Virus record (IMG/VR): IMGVR_UViG_3300031785_000019
Location: 1-36,321 of that record
Length of the DNA: 36,321 nucleotides
DNA from: a virus
Direction: 5' to 3' (one strand)
In this document: piece after piece, positions 6,003-12,639 of the stretch
Numbering within the stretch: position 1 is the first letter of the stretch
Layout of the letters: each line of letters starts with the position of its first letter
The notes under the pieces: generated by a model
The model's database searches: none
What the model was told of the DNA's origin: nothing
Seen by the model: only the letters and a program-made list of their open reading frames with translations
Made by a program: the position numbers and the translations under genes

Positions 6003-6056
6003 AATATATAATATATAAATATATTTATTATAAATATATATATAAATATATATATA
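6003..6056. other. 54-bp pure A/T tract (possible DNA-unwinding element)
   Basis: Only A and T occur from 6003 to 6056, mostly alternating TATA. It lies 35 bp from the last TGAATGGC repeat. Such tracts melt easily and form the opening site of many phage and plasmid origins. It also makes a spurious leftward reading frame that I do not accept as a gene. Confidence 0.5.
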
Positions 6057-6093
6057 CATATATGTATTTAATAAATAAAGAAAGAATTTTTTG

Positions 6094-6122
6094 TTGACAA
6101 GATAAATAATCATCTATACACT
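6094..6122 (+). promoter_or_regulatory. Predicted promoter of the DNA-metabolism operon
   Basis: A perfect TTGACA (6094-6099) is followed after 17 bp by TACACT (6117-6122); TATACA two bases earlier is an alternative -10. The expected transcript start is near 6129, leaving a short leader to the ATG at 6144. This is the best -35 box in the window. Confidence 0.65.
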
Positions 6123-6143
6123 TACATACAAAGACATAAACTT

Positions 6144-6656
6144 ATGCCAAAACAGAAACTCACTTTGTATTTAGAGCCAGAACACGTTGAATGGCTTGAA
6201 TCTCAAGTAGATGAAGAACAAAAAGTATCTACTGTAGTCAGAAATCTTATCAGGAAAGCAATGAAGCTTAAATCAAAAAGAAAAACTATTAAGGTTGATG
6301 ATTTTTTTAATACACCATCTTTAGCTCCACAATTTGTGCCTGACGATCTAAAAGAATACACCGATCTTTTAGTTGAATGGTGGACTATCCGATATAAAAA
6401 TAAGGGAACTTGCTCTAGAACAGTTTTTGACCGCATTATTAAAACACTTAGGTCATTTCCATCACAAGATAGAAAAGAAGCTCTTGAGAAAGCTATTACA
6501 GGTGGCTGGAAAGACATCTACCCACTTAAGAAGAGTTACAAACCAGAAGAACCAGAATTTAAGCCTAGATATTTTAAGGCCAGCGATAATGATTTACCAC
6601 CAACATTGGCTGAAATGGGTAAGACCGCTAAAGAACTTATGGAAGGTCAATTATGA
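6144..6656 (+). CDS. RHH protein with helical C-terminal domain, possible replication initiator
   Basis: The protein has 170 residues. Residues 1-45 form an RHH domain (strand KLTLYL, helix EPEHVEWLESQV, helix VSTVVRNLIRKAMKL). After a linker, residues about 75-125 form a helical unit ending LEKAITGGWKDIY, a stretch I associate with phage replisome organiser and related helical proteins. The C-terminal 40 residues are charged and Pro-rich, fit for partner contact. It is the first gene after the TGAATGGC repeats and A/T tract and heads the recombination genes, so an origin-binding role is plausible but unproven. A transcription regulator is the alternative. Overlaps the next gene by ATGA. Confidence 0.6.
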   Translation: MPKQKLTLYLEPEHVEWLESQVDEEQKVSTVVRNLIRKAMKLKSKRKTIKVDDFFNTPSLAPQFVPDDLKEYTDLLVEWWTIRYKNKGTCSRTVFDRIIKTLRSFPSQDRKEALEKAITGGWKDIYPLKKSYKPEEPEFKPRYFKASDNDLPPTLAEMGKTAKELMEGQL

Positions 6657-7372
6657 AAACTATCGAACTATTAAAACCACTAGCTATCTTCAGAGATCAG
6701 GAGACTCATAAATACTTTGATGAGACTTTACAAAGATGGCTTGCTTTTTCTACAACAGAAGTTTGCAACGAGCTAACAGAAGAAGCTAAAGAAAACATCG
6801 AAGCTTACAGATATATCTGGGAGCCTAGAGGAGTCAAGGTGCATGAATGTCTACAGGAAACAATGCTTGGTAGTGGAGATGTTGATGCAGGTGATTACGA
6901 AGCATGGGTTGAACCATTACTTAATCATGAACTGTTTACACACTTTGAACCAATGGCTGTAGAACTTATGATGTCTATACCAGATAAATCAGTTGGAGGT
7001 CAGCTTGATTTACTTGGATATGATACAAAGACTAAACAGATCAGATTGATTGATTTAAAGACTAAAGGTAATTCTAAATATGACATTAGAAAACGATTTA
7101 AAGAAGGAATGATTGAAATTGAAGATCTTTTTTATCCTGATGAAAATATTGTTGTAAAACAATACTGGAAAGAACCTTACTTAACTGATAAACAGCTAGG
7201 TTGTTACATTGAAATGTTGAAACTAAACTATGGAATAATCCCAGATGTATGCAATACCATTTGGGCTTATGAAGGTAGGTGTATCTTAAATAACGAGCAG
7301 CCTACTGAAAGATGTCTTGCTGCATGGCAAGAAGCATGGGAAAAGTTTGAATCAAAACAGGAGCTATTCTAA
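6653..7372 (+). CDS. PD-(D/E)XK exonuclease, RecB/Cas4-like
   Basis: A 239-residue nuclease. Visible motifs: His64 (RGVKVHE), GGQLD with Asp119, IDLKTK with Asp134 and Lys136, and the QxxxY motif Gln181-Tyr185 (QLGCY), in the order of the RecB nuclease family. Phage members degrade one strand of a DNA end so that an annealing protein can act. The ERF annealing protein at 9733 in the same operon is its likely partner. No Cys cluster for an iron-sulfur centre as in Cas4 is apparent. The start overlaps the previous stop (ATGA). Confidence 0.85.
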   Translation: MKTIELLKPLAIFRDQETHKYFDETLQRWLAFSTTEVCNELTEEAKENIEAYRYIWEPRGVKVHECLQETMLGSGDVDAGDYEAWVEPLLNHELFTHFEPMAVELMMSIPDKSVGGQLDLLGYDTKTKQIRLIDLKTKGNSKYDIRKRFKEGMIEIEDLFYPDENIVVKQYWKEPYLTDKQLGCYIEMLKLNYGIIPDVCNTIWAYEGRCILNNEQPTERCLAAWQEAWEKFESKQELF

Positions 7373-7651
7373 ATGCCAGATTTTCCAAAAAATCCATACA
7401 AAGGTCAGATCTTTTATGATCCTGAGTCTGATACTATCTATGAATATTTTGTTCCCAGAGAGGATGATTATTTTTGTAAAAAGTTAAAAATTAAACCGAA
7501 ATGGGTTGTACCTAGTTATGAAAGTGAATTGGTAAATGGTCTGTTCTCTAAAAATGGAAAGGTTAAATATTTTTCATATAAAAAACTTATAGATGAGTTT
7601 GGTTATACCGCAGAAACTATAGCTGAACTTATGGAAGAGTTAAAAGGGTGA
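7373..7651 (+). CDS. Unrecognised 92-residue protein
   Basis: Starts directly after the nuclease stop. The first 30 residues (FPKNPYKGQIFYDPESDTIYEYF) resemble a small beta module with FPxNPxxGQxF that appears in various phage proteins; the rest is helical with an acidic end. It may assist its nuclease or methylase neighbours, but nothing shows how. The next gene overlaps by four bases (GTGA). Confidence 0.6.
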   Translation: MPDFPKNPYKGQIFYDPESDTIYEYFVPREDDYFCKKLKIKPKWVVPSYESELVNGLFSKNGKVKYFSYKKLIDEFGYTAETIAELMEELKG

Positions 7652-8283
7652 AAATTTTGATTGCCTGTGAATATTCTGGCATTGTTAGAGATGCTTTTGC
7701 AGCAAGAGGACATGATGCTTGGTCTTGCGACATTCTAGATACAGAATCGAAAGGACAACATATTAAAGGTGATGTTCTTAAACACCTCAACAAAGGTTGG
7801 CAAATGATGATTGCACATCCTCCCTGTACTCATCTAGCGACAACATCTGCTCGTTGGTTTGTTGAAGGTAAGAAACCTTTACATCTAAGAACAGAGGCAC
7901 TTTCTTTCGTAAGAACACTAATGGCTGCTCCAATAGAAAGAATATGTATTGAGAATCCTGTCTCAGTTATCTCATCATATATAAGAGAAGCAGATCAAAT
8001 GATTCATCCTTATGAGTTTGGTCATAAGGAATATAAAAGGACTTGTTTATGGCTTAAAAATTTACCTTTACTTAAAGCTACAAACAATGTTTACGAAGAA
8101 ACAAAAAATCTTCCATTAAAAGAAAAACAAAAAACATGGTGGATGGGAGATGGCAAAGTTGATAGAGCTATTGTCCAGAAGAAAAGAAGTAAATTTTTTA
8201 CTGGCATTGCATCAGCTATGGCAGATCAATGGGGAGATGAGACTAGACTTCCTGTTGCTGTTGAACAATTATCTATTTTTTAA
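7648..8283 (+). CDS. Putative DNA cytosine methyltransferase (phage family)
   Basis: A GTG start is set by the GTGA overlap with the gene before. The 211-residue protein opens with a nucleotide-binding strand and loop (ILIACEYSGIVRDAF), then Cys-Asp (SCDIL), HPPCTHL with the PPC motif at 58-60 and IENP at 101-104, the order of C5-cytosine methyltransferases. It belongs to a short family common in phages, usually labelled DNA cytosine methyltransferase, lacking a large target-recognition domain. Activity is not well established. With no restriction enzyme nearby, protection from host restriction is the likely role. Confidence 0.8.
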   Translation: MKILIACEYSGIVRDAFAARGHDAWSCDILDTESKGQHIKGDVLKHLNKGWQMMIAHPPCTHLATTSARWFVEGKKPLHLRTEALSFVRTLMAAPIERICIENPVSVISSYIREADQMIHPYEFGHKEYKRTCLWLKNLPLLKATNNVYEETKNLPLKEKQKTWWMGDGKVDRAIVQKKRSKFFTGIASAMADQWGDETRLPVAVEQLSIF

Positions 8284-8285
8284 TT

Positions 8286-8492
8286 ATGAGATACATTCTT
8301 GATGTCTCAGGCAGAGACTTAAAACTAATTAGAGCATCTATTGTTAACTTTCAAAGGTCACTAGCAATATCAAATGCTGCTGAATTTGATGGCTTAATTG
8401 ATGAACTTGACGATTGTTTTCTATCTGTAACAAGACAGAAAAAAGAACAACTTAAATCTAAAGTAAGAAAAAAATGGGGTATTTTTAGATGA
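8286..8492 (+). CDS. Unrecognised 68-residue protein
   Basis: Starts two bases after the methylase stop. Strand MRYILDVSG, then a long helix, an acidic middle (DGLIDELDDC) and a basic end (KSKVRKKWGIFR). Coupled to the next gene by ATGA. No function visible. Confidence 0.6.
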   Translation: MRYILDVSGRDLKLIRASIVNFQRSLAISNAAEFDGLIDELDDCFLSVTRQKKEQLKSKVRKKWGIFR

Positions 8493-8659
8493 AATGTTTT
8501 TACAAAGAACTTGATCGCAGAAAAAAGTATTTAATTACTAAAATTCATAATGAGGTGGCTGCTCTTGGAGATAGCTGGTTTAGACATGAAATAACTGATG
8601 AGCAATATTGTTTACGAATACAGGAATTAGATAAACGTATTGCAGATTTACAGGGATGA
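8489..8659 (+). CDS. Unrecognised 56-residue helical protein
   Basis: Two predicted helices separated by a turn at LGDSWFRHEITDEQY; Lys/Arg-rich first half. The pattern of a helical hairpin recalls small phage proteins that pack as coiled coils. It overlaps both neighbours by ATGA, placing it between two methyltransferase genes. Confidence 0.6.
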   Translation: MKCFYKELDRRKKYLITKIHNEVAALGDSWFRHEITDEQYCLRIQELDKRIADLQG

Positions 8660-9357
8660 ATAATATAAATATCTACAATAATGATTGCTATGACATTATT
8701 GATTCATTAGGTAACTTTGATCTGACATTACTTGATCCTCCTTTCCAGGATTGGAATAAAATAAATTTTAAACTATCAAAAAACATAATTGCTTTTTGTA
8801 ATCATAAATCCAGACATCAGGTAGAAAGTTTATTGGGTAAGCCCAGATCAGAATTGATATGGCATTTTGCTGATGGTAGATGGGTAAGTAATGATCTTCC
8901 CAGAATTACACATGATTATATTTATATATATGGTCAGCCAAAATCTGCAAGTGTTGGAGAATATCAGGATACTAAGACTGTAAAAAAAGGTAATGGTTGT
9001 ATTGGTAGTGATAAGTTAGGACAGAGAACTTACAGGCCAAAGCAAAGAAAGCAATTAAATAGTGTATTGATATACCCAAGAAACATGAACAGTAAATTAG
9101 GTGCATGGACAAAACCATATAAATTAATTAAAAATCTTATTGAGTGGTTTCAGCCTAATTCTGTTATAGATCCATTTATGGGATCAGGAGTAGTTATTGA
9201 TGTCTGTAAAGATTTAAATATAGATGCAACTGGTATTGAAATAAATAAAGAATATTTTGATTATGTGAAAGATAGATTAAATACTAATAAATCACAACAA
9301 GAATTATTTGCTCCAACTTATCAATTAAGTTTTCAGACAGGTATAAGAAACTTATGA
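8656..9357 (+). CDS. DNA adenine-N6 or cytosine-N4 methyltransferase, beta class
   Basis: A 233-residue enzyme with catalytic motif IV DPPF at 27-30 near the start and the AdoMet-binding motif DPFMGSG at 172-178 near the end. Catalytic-before-binding is the beta-class order. DPPF fits either N6-adenine or N4-cytosine chemistry. The middle (about 60-150) is the target-recognition part. It would modify phage DNA during replication, like its cytosine-methylase neighbour. Starts in the stop of the previous gene. Confidence 0.88.
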   Translation: MNNINIYNNDCYDIIDSLGNFDLTLLDPPFQDWNKINFKLSKNIIAFCNHKSRHQVESLLGKPRSELIWHFADGRWVSNDLPRITHDYIYIYGQPKSASVGEYQDTKTVKKGNGCIGSDKLGQRTYRPKQRKQLNSVLIYPRNMNSKLGAWTKPYKLIKNLIEWFQPNSVIDPFMGSGVVIDVCKDLNIDATGIEINKEYFDYVKDRLNTNKSQQELFAPTYQLSFQTGIRNL

Positions 9358-9686
9358 ATCCAAATAAAAGAAAAGGAGATAAGGCAGAAAGAGAAGCAGC
9401 AGAAGTGTTGACTAAGGTAACAGGATTTGAATGTAAAAGAAATCTTGCAGCAGGAATACCAGATGATGTTGGAGATATATATGGCATACCAAACTGCGTG
9501 GTGCAGGTGTGCGACTACAAGGATAAAAATAGAGCCTGTCTTGTTAAACCTAGAGAAGTAGAAACGCAAAGAAAAAATGCAGGTGTAGACTTTGTTGCAA
9601 GCATGGTTAGATTTAGAGGAGGGGAGTGGAGAGTTGTGTTAACACCAGAACAATTCAACACATTATTACAGGCAGCCTTGTCGTAA
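9354..9686 (+). CDS. Holliday-junction-resolvase-like protein with changed active site
   Basis: A 110-residue protein with the Hjc-like layout of phage resolvases: KGDKAEREAAEVL with Glu12/Glu14, then IPDDVGDIYG with Asp41, then the strand VVQVCDYKD. Family members usually have Glu or Gln-x-Lys on that strand; here it is Gln51-Val52-Cys53, so the catalytic Lys seems replaced by Cys, with Lys56 three residues on. The codons of that strand are unusually G+C-rich for this genome. It may use another Lys, be inactive, or only bind junctions. It lies between a methylase and the ERF gene, fitting late recombination. Confidence 0.65.
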   Translation: MNPNKRKGDKAEREAAEVLTKVTGFECKRNLAAGIPDDVGDIYGIPNCVVQVCDYKDKNRACLVKPREVETQRKNAGVDFVASMVRFRGGEWRVVLTPEQFNTLLQAALS

Positions 9687-9723
9687 ACAATATATATGTG
9701 TAATATATTAGAACAGTAAACTA
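9679..9723 (+). promoter_or_regulatory. Possible promoter and operator ahead of the ERF gene
   Basis: TTGTCG (9679-9684), 17 bp, TAATAT gives a weak promoter inside and after the resolvase gene end. CAGTAAACTA (9714-9723) follows, sharing AGTAAACTATTTTT with the 179 site, positioned near the transcript start. The 46-bp gap before the ERF ATG is one of few real gaps in this operon, which supports a control site. Confidence 0.4.
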
Positions 9724-9732
9724 TTTTTACTA

Positions 9733-10473
9733 ATGACCACAAAAGAAAAACCACTGCCAAAACCGCAGACTCTTTCTGAAGCTCTTGCTATCTTTCAATC
9801 AAAAGTTAAATCTGCTGATAAAACAGGTATAGCAAGAGAAACTAGAAAAGATAAAAAAACCAATCAGTATGTAACTACTGAACGGAAGTATTCGACTCTT
9901 GTAGATGTTGTTAAAGCAATTCAACCAGCAGCCGAATTAGGTATCTCTCATACTCAAACCTTTGACTATATACCTTTAGGTACAGATCAGGTTCTTACAG
10001 TTCTTACAACTACTTTATATTTCAAGGATGAAAAACTTGAAAGTAAATTACCTTTAAAAGAACTTAAAGGTTTTAATGTTATGCACGATCTTGGTATCTC
10101 AATTACATATACCAGAAGATATGCTCTTGGTGCTGCCTATGGTATAGGTTCTGAAGAAGATGATGATGCTATGTCATTAAATCAAGCACCTCCTAAAGAA
10201 CCTGGTACTGGTAGAACACCTACTAAAGCTAATCAAAAACTTGAGCCTGTATCAGAACAAGCTATCAAGAATCCCCCAATCACAACTGAAGCTAGAAATT
10301 TAATCCAAGTTGAACTTAAAAAGTTAAATGAATCAAATCCTGATAAGGCAAAAGAAATTGCTGCCTCTTTCATCAAGGAGTTTAAAGTTCCCAGAGTTAC
10401 AGGATTCATTACAGAAGCTAGACATGGTGAGTTTCTAAGTCATGCTATATCAAAGATAGATGACAACAAATGA
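9733..10473 (+). CDS. erf: ERF-family single-strand annealing recombinase
   Basis: A 246-residue protein. Residues about 10-150 match the ERF fold: LSEALAIFQSKVKSADKTG, a KYSTLVDVVKAIQPAAELGIS segment, THTLYF-like strands and the signature DLGISITYTRRYALGAAYGI, followed by acidic SEEDDDA. A Pro/Thr linker leads to a helical C-terminal part (180-246). ERF proteins form rings and anneal complementary single strands, circularising or repairing phage genomes. The RecB-like nuclease at 6653 would supply single strands. The next gene overlaps by four bases. Confidence 0.92.
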   Translation: MTTKEKPLPKPQTLSEALAIFQSKVKSADKTGIARETRKDKKTNQYVTTERKYSTLVDVVKAIQPAAELGISHTQTFDYIPLGTDQVLTVLTTTLYFKDEKLESKLPLKELKGFNVMHDLGISITYTRRYALGAAYGIGSEEDDDAMSLNQAPPKEPGTGRTPTKANQKLEPVSEQAIKNPPITTEARNLIQVELKKLNESNPDKAKEIAASFIKEFKVPRVTGFITEARHGEFLSHAISKIDDNK

Positions 10474-10685
10474 CATCAGAAGAAGCAGAGTTCTCAGGTC
10501 AACAAGTTATGAAACAACTTGAACAAAGACGAACAGAACGCAAGAAAGATTGGAACAGAAACGTATTTGGGGTGCGTACAAATGATGATCTTGCTTCTTT
10601 ACTTAGAGAATATTGTAAGTCGAACAATCTCTCTACAAATCAATTTTTAAACAATTTACTAAAAGATTTTTTTAATTATGGCTGA
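10470..10685 (+). CDS. Small RHH-like protein
   Basis: A 71-residue protein: charged first half (QQVMKQLEQRRTERKKDWNRN), then VFGVRTNDDLASLLREYCKSNNLSTNQFLNNLLKDFF, which reads as strand-helix-turn-helix of the RHH type placed at the C-terminus. It could regulate the recombination genes. It starts in the ERF stop and overlaps the next gene by 8 bases. Confidence 0.6.
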   Translation: MTSEEAEFSGQQVMKQLEQRRTERKKDWNRNVFGVRTNDDLASLLREYCKSNNLSTNQFLNNLLKDFFNYG

Positions 10686-10989
10686 CTTTAATCCAGCACT
10701 ACCATTACCTATCAAATGGTCTATAGGTGATGATCGTTTTAACGAAGGCCAACAGGTCTTGAGTTTAACAATTCCAGTTGACTCTGTTACACATTTCATA
10801 GATCATTTACAAAACCTAGTAGATCAAAAAGCAAAGGAGGGTGAAGTATATGACTTCAACAAAAAAGAGAAAATTAAAACTCAATGTGTACAAATCTACT
10901 CTAAGGCGATGGATGGGCAGTACGGAGTCTTTGGCAACATTAATCCACAAAAGCTTGAACGAGAGGTAAATGAAGAATTACCTTTCTAA
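10678..10989 (+). CDS. Small beta-rich protein with SSB-like acidic tip
   Basis: A 103-residue protein with a strand-rich core (LPIKWSIGDD, QQVLSLTIPVDSVTHF) and C-terminus NEELPF. Bacterial single-strand binding proteins end in an acidic stretch closing with Pro-Phe, which recruits repair and replication enzymes. With ERF two genes upstream, a single-strand-binding or SSB-mimicking role is a reasonable guess, but I cannot identify an OB fold with confidence. Overlaps the next gene by 20 bases. Confidence 0.55.
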   Translation: MADFNPALPLPIKWSIGDDRFNEGQQVLSLTIPVDSVTHFIDHLQNLVDQKAKEGEVYDFNKKEKIKTQCVQIYSKAMDGQYGVFGNINPQKLEREVNEELPF

Positions 10990-11098
10990 AAGTAAAGATG
11001 AATATTTGGTTAAAGATCCTAACCTTAATATTCATTTTAAAATAATAAATGGTGTACGCTACTGGCTTACACCACCTCCTTCTAATTATCAAAAATGA
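10970..11098 (+). CDS. Unrecognised 42-residue protein
   Basis: A GAGAGG at 10961-10966 precedes the ATG by 3 bases. The product starts MKNYLSKSKDEYLVKD and contains FKIINGVRYWLTPPPSNY near the end. Short, but coupled to the next gene by ATGA and filling the gap exactly. Confidence 0.5.
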   Translation: MKNYLSKSKDEYLVKDPNLNIHFKIINGVRYWLTPPPSNYQK

Positions 11099-11382
11099 GT
11101 AAAAGTCCAAATCCCTCTATTTTAAAACTACGCAAACTTAAGGATATAAGACGTAGAAATCTTGAAAGAAATTTTATAGATATACAAATGAAAGGTATGG
11201 ATCATTATGTATTTATAAAAGAAAATGGCAAGGCACAAGTTGTTTATGAAGAGGGTCGTTGGGTTGCAGAACATATTAGGACTGCAATCCTTAAATATAA
11301 TTATGAAATAGATAAAATAGATAAATTATTAATTAGAGATTTTACAGATGAAGAAATTAAGGAATATGAAAAAACTTCTTAA
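11095..11382 (+). CDS. Unrecognised 95-residue charged protein
   Basis: Basic N-terminal half (LRKLKDIRRRNLERN), a strand section (DHYVFIKENGKAQVVYEEGRW), then a helical acidic end. Last gene of the DNA-metabolism operon. Its 3' end overlaps by 26 bases the end of the opposing 11357 gene, so the two transcripts converge and would form a short duplex. Confidence 0.6.
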   Translation: MSKSPNPSILKLRKLKDIRRRNLERNFIDIQMKGMDHYVFIKENGKAQVVYEEGRWVAEHIRTAILKYNYEIDKIDKLLIRDFTDEEIKEYEKTS

Positions 11383-11632
11383 TAGGATTAGTTTTCTTTT
11401 GCTTTCTAACTTCTTTTACCACAGCAGCAGCTTCAAGTTCAATTAATCTATTTAACATAGAAGCTAAAAATACATCTTGTTCTAATTTATGTCTAACAAG
11501 ATGTGTACAATATTTTTTAATATCATTTATTTCATTACTTGCCATTATTTCTCTACAACGCATTTCAACATCTAACTTCATTTCTAAAGGTGCTGGTTCT
11601 ATGTCAATGTTGAGAAATTTAGTAATTTTCAT
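11357..11632 (-). CDS. Small leftward protein of unknown function
   Basis: A 91-residue protein, start MKITKFLNIDIEPAPLEMK, then helices containing LVRHKLEQDVFLASMLNRLIELEA and a basic tail (KEVRKQKKTNPIKKFF). The helical core with paired Cys recalls small marine-phage proteins, but I cannot name a family. Second gene of a leftward pair, coupled to the first by ATGA. Confidence 0.65.
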   Translation of the reverse strand: MKITKFLNIDIEPAPLEMKLDVEMRCREIMASNEINDIKKYCTHLVRHKLEQDVFLASMLNRLIELEAAAVVKEVRKQKKTNPIKKFFHIP

Positions 11633-11790
11633 TTCATTGGAAAAAGTTGTTTTTCTAAAAGTTCAACTGCTCTATCATCTAACGTATTTGTAGTTTGTTT
11701 AGCTATTGTTTTTAATAAATCTACTATCAATCTTTTAACAGCAGTTGTAGTTAAGAAAGTGAGTAAGATTGGTTTTAAGATCTTATACAT
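11629..11790 (-). CDS. Small leftward protein with hydrophobic N-terminal helix
   Basis: A 53-residue protein with ILKPILLTFLTTTAV, then VKRLIVDLLKTIAKQTTNTLDDRAVELL. I recall short phage proteins with the same end (VDLLE...T.N..DD.AV..L), often near lysis or structural genes, unassigned. It is transcribed divergently from the holin candidate at 11858, with 67 bp between them for two promoters. Confidence 0.6.
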   Translation of the reverse strand: MYKILKPILLTFLTTTAVKRLIVDLLKTIAKQTTNTLDDRAVELLEKQLFPMK

Positions 11791-11806
11791 GAAATAAATA
11801 TGTGTT

Positions 11807-11816
11807 ACTTTCCAAA
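11807..11816 (+). promoter_or_regulatory. ACTTTCCAAA leader element before the 11858 unit
   Basis: An exact copy of the element seen at 325 and 2710, 42 bases before the ATG and in the divergent gap. ACTTTCCAAACAT (11807-11819) matches CCTTTCCAAACAT in the 13695 terminator loop at 12 of 13 positions. Promoter boxes for this unit are not clear. Confidence 0.45.
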
Positions 11817-11857
11817 CATAGCTACTTTGCTAGTATTAGACAAGAATCTTTACTTTT

Positions 11858-12127
11858 ATGGCTGAAGAGAAAGAAGAAAAGGAAGGCATCGAATGGGGTG
11901 AACTCTTTGGTCACGCTATCAGATTCCTAATTTTGACTTGGAGTTTATCAATGATGACTCTTGGATATATGGGTAAGGTACGGATAGATGGAGCCTTCAC
12001 TGCTGGCCTGGTTTCGGGGGTACTCGGTTCATACGGGATCTCAGTCGGTAACAAGAAAAGTGGCACAGGTAACGGAAATCCACCTAAAATAATAGATAAT
12101 AGTAAAAACAAAGTGGGAATCAAATGA
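11858..12127 (+). CDS. Small membrane protein, possible holin
   Basis: An 89-residue protein: acidic N-terminus, hydrophobic segment FLILTWSLSMMTLGYMG (about 23-40), a short charged turn, then a Gly/Ala-rich segment FTAGLVSGVLGSYGI (about 47-62) and a polar basic tail. Two membrane spans with a charged tail fit a small class II holin, but no endolysin is recognisable beside it. It heads a unit of exported proteins. A plain membrane anchor is the alternative. Ends in ATGA with the next gene. Confidence 0.55.
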   Translation: MAEEKEEKEGIEWGELFGHAIRFLILTWSLSMMTLGYMGKVRIDGAFTAGLVSGVLGSYGISVGNKKSGTGNGNPPKIIDNSKNKVGIK

Positions 12128-12639
12128 AAAAACTGTTTGCTTTACTTCTATTCTTACCATCTGCTGCATTTGCTGATATAAAACAGGAGTTTGTTACCTC
12201 TGCACAAATTACTGTAGATATGCCCTTCGTTACTACTCAAAAAGTTGGTACGACATATTCATTAAGCGGAAATAATATCACCCCATCTGTAACTGTAGGA
12301 GATACAACAACATCAGGAAAAATTGGTGGGATCAATGTTGGCTCTTTAAGTAATGGTGTACCAGCTATGATTCAAACCGATACTACAGTAACTACTAGCG
12401 GTTCAGCGTTCTCAAAGACAGAATCGGTAACTATGGGCGATGCTACTCCTTCTGCGGTAACTCCTTCTAGTGGAATTGCAGCATTACCTGTACTTGGTGG
12501 AACAACAACTGTGGCTTCGGGTGGTACAGCAGGAAACCTTGCTCTTACTTCATTAAGTTCTGGAGTTCATACTTGTACTGCTGGTGGATCAGGTACAAGC
12601 TGCATAGGATCTACTAAAGTTACTATTACGATTGACTAG
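12124..12639 (+). CDS. Exported Thr/Gly/Ser-rich protein
   Basis: A classical signal peptide (MKKLFALLLFLPSAAFA, cleavage predicted after Ala17) is followed by about 150 residues rich in Thr, Gly, Ser and Val, alternating as beta strands, and two Cys near the end (HTCTAGGSGTSCIGS) that could form a disulfide. It should reach the periplasm or outer surface. First of three adjacent exported proteins. Function unknown; surface modification or superinfection exclusion are possibilities. Confidence 0.7.
   Translation: MKKLFALLLFLPSAAFADIKQEFVTSAQITVDMPFVTTQKVGTTYSLSGNNITPSVTVGDTTTSGKIGGINVGSLSNGVPAMIQTDTTVTTSGSAFSKTESVTMGDATPSAVTPSSGIAALPVLGGTTTVASGGTAGNLALTSLSSGVHTCTAGGSGTSCIGSTKVTITID

Noticed and set aside
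5907-6113. Leftward 68-residue reading frame
   Set aside because: It is the translation of the A/T tract and TGAATGGC repeats: almost only Ile, Tyr, Leu and Phe, no ribosome binding site.
6203-6711. Reading frames on both strands inside the 6144 gene
   Set aside because: Shadows of the RHH/initiator-like gene, without ribosome binding sites or sensible composition.
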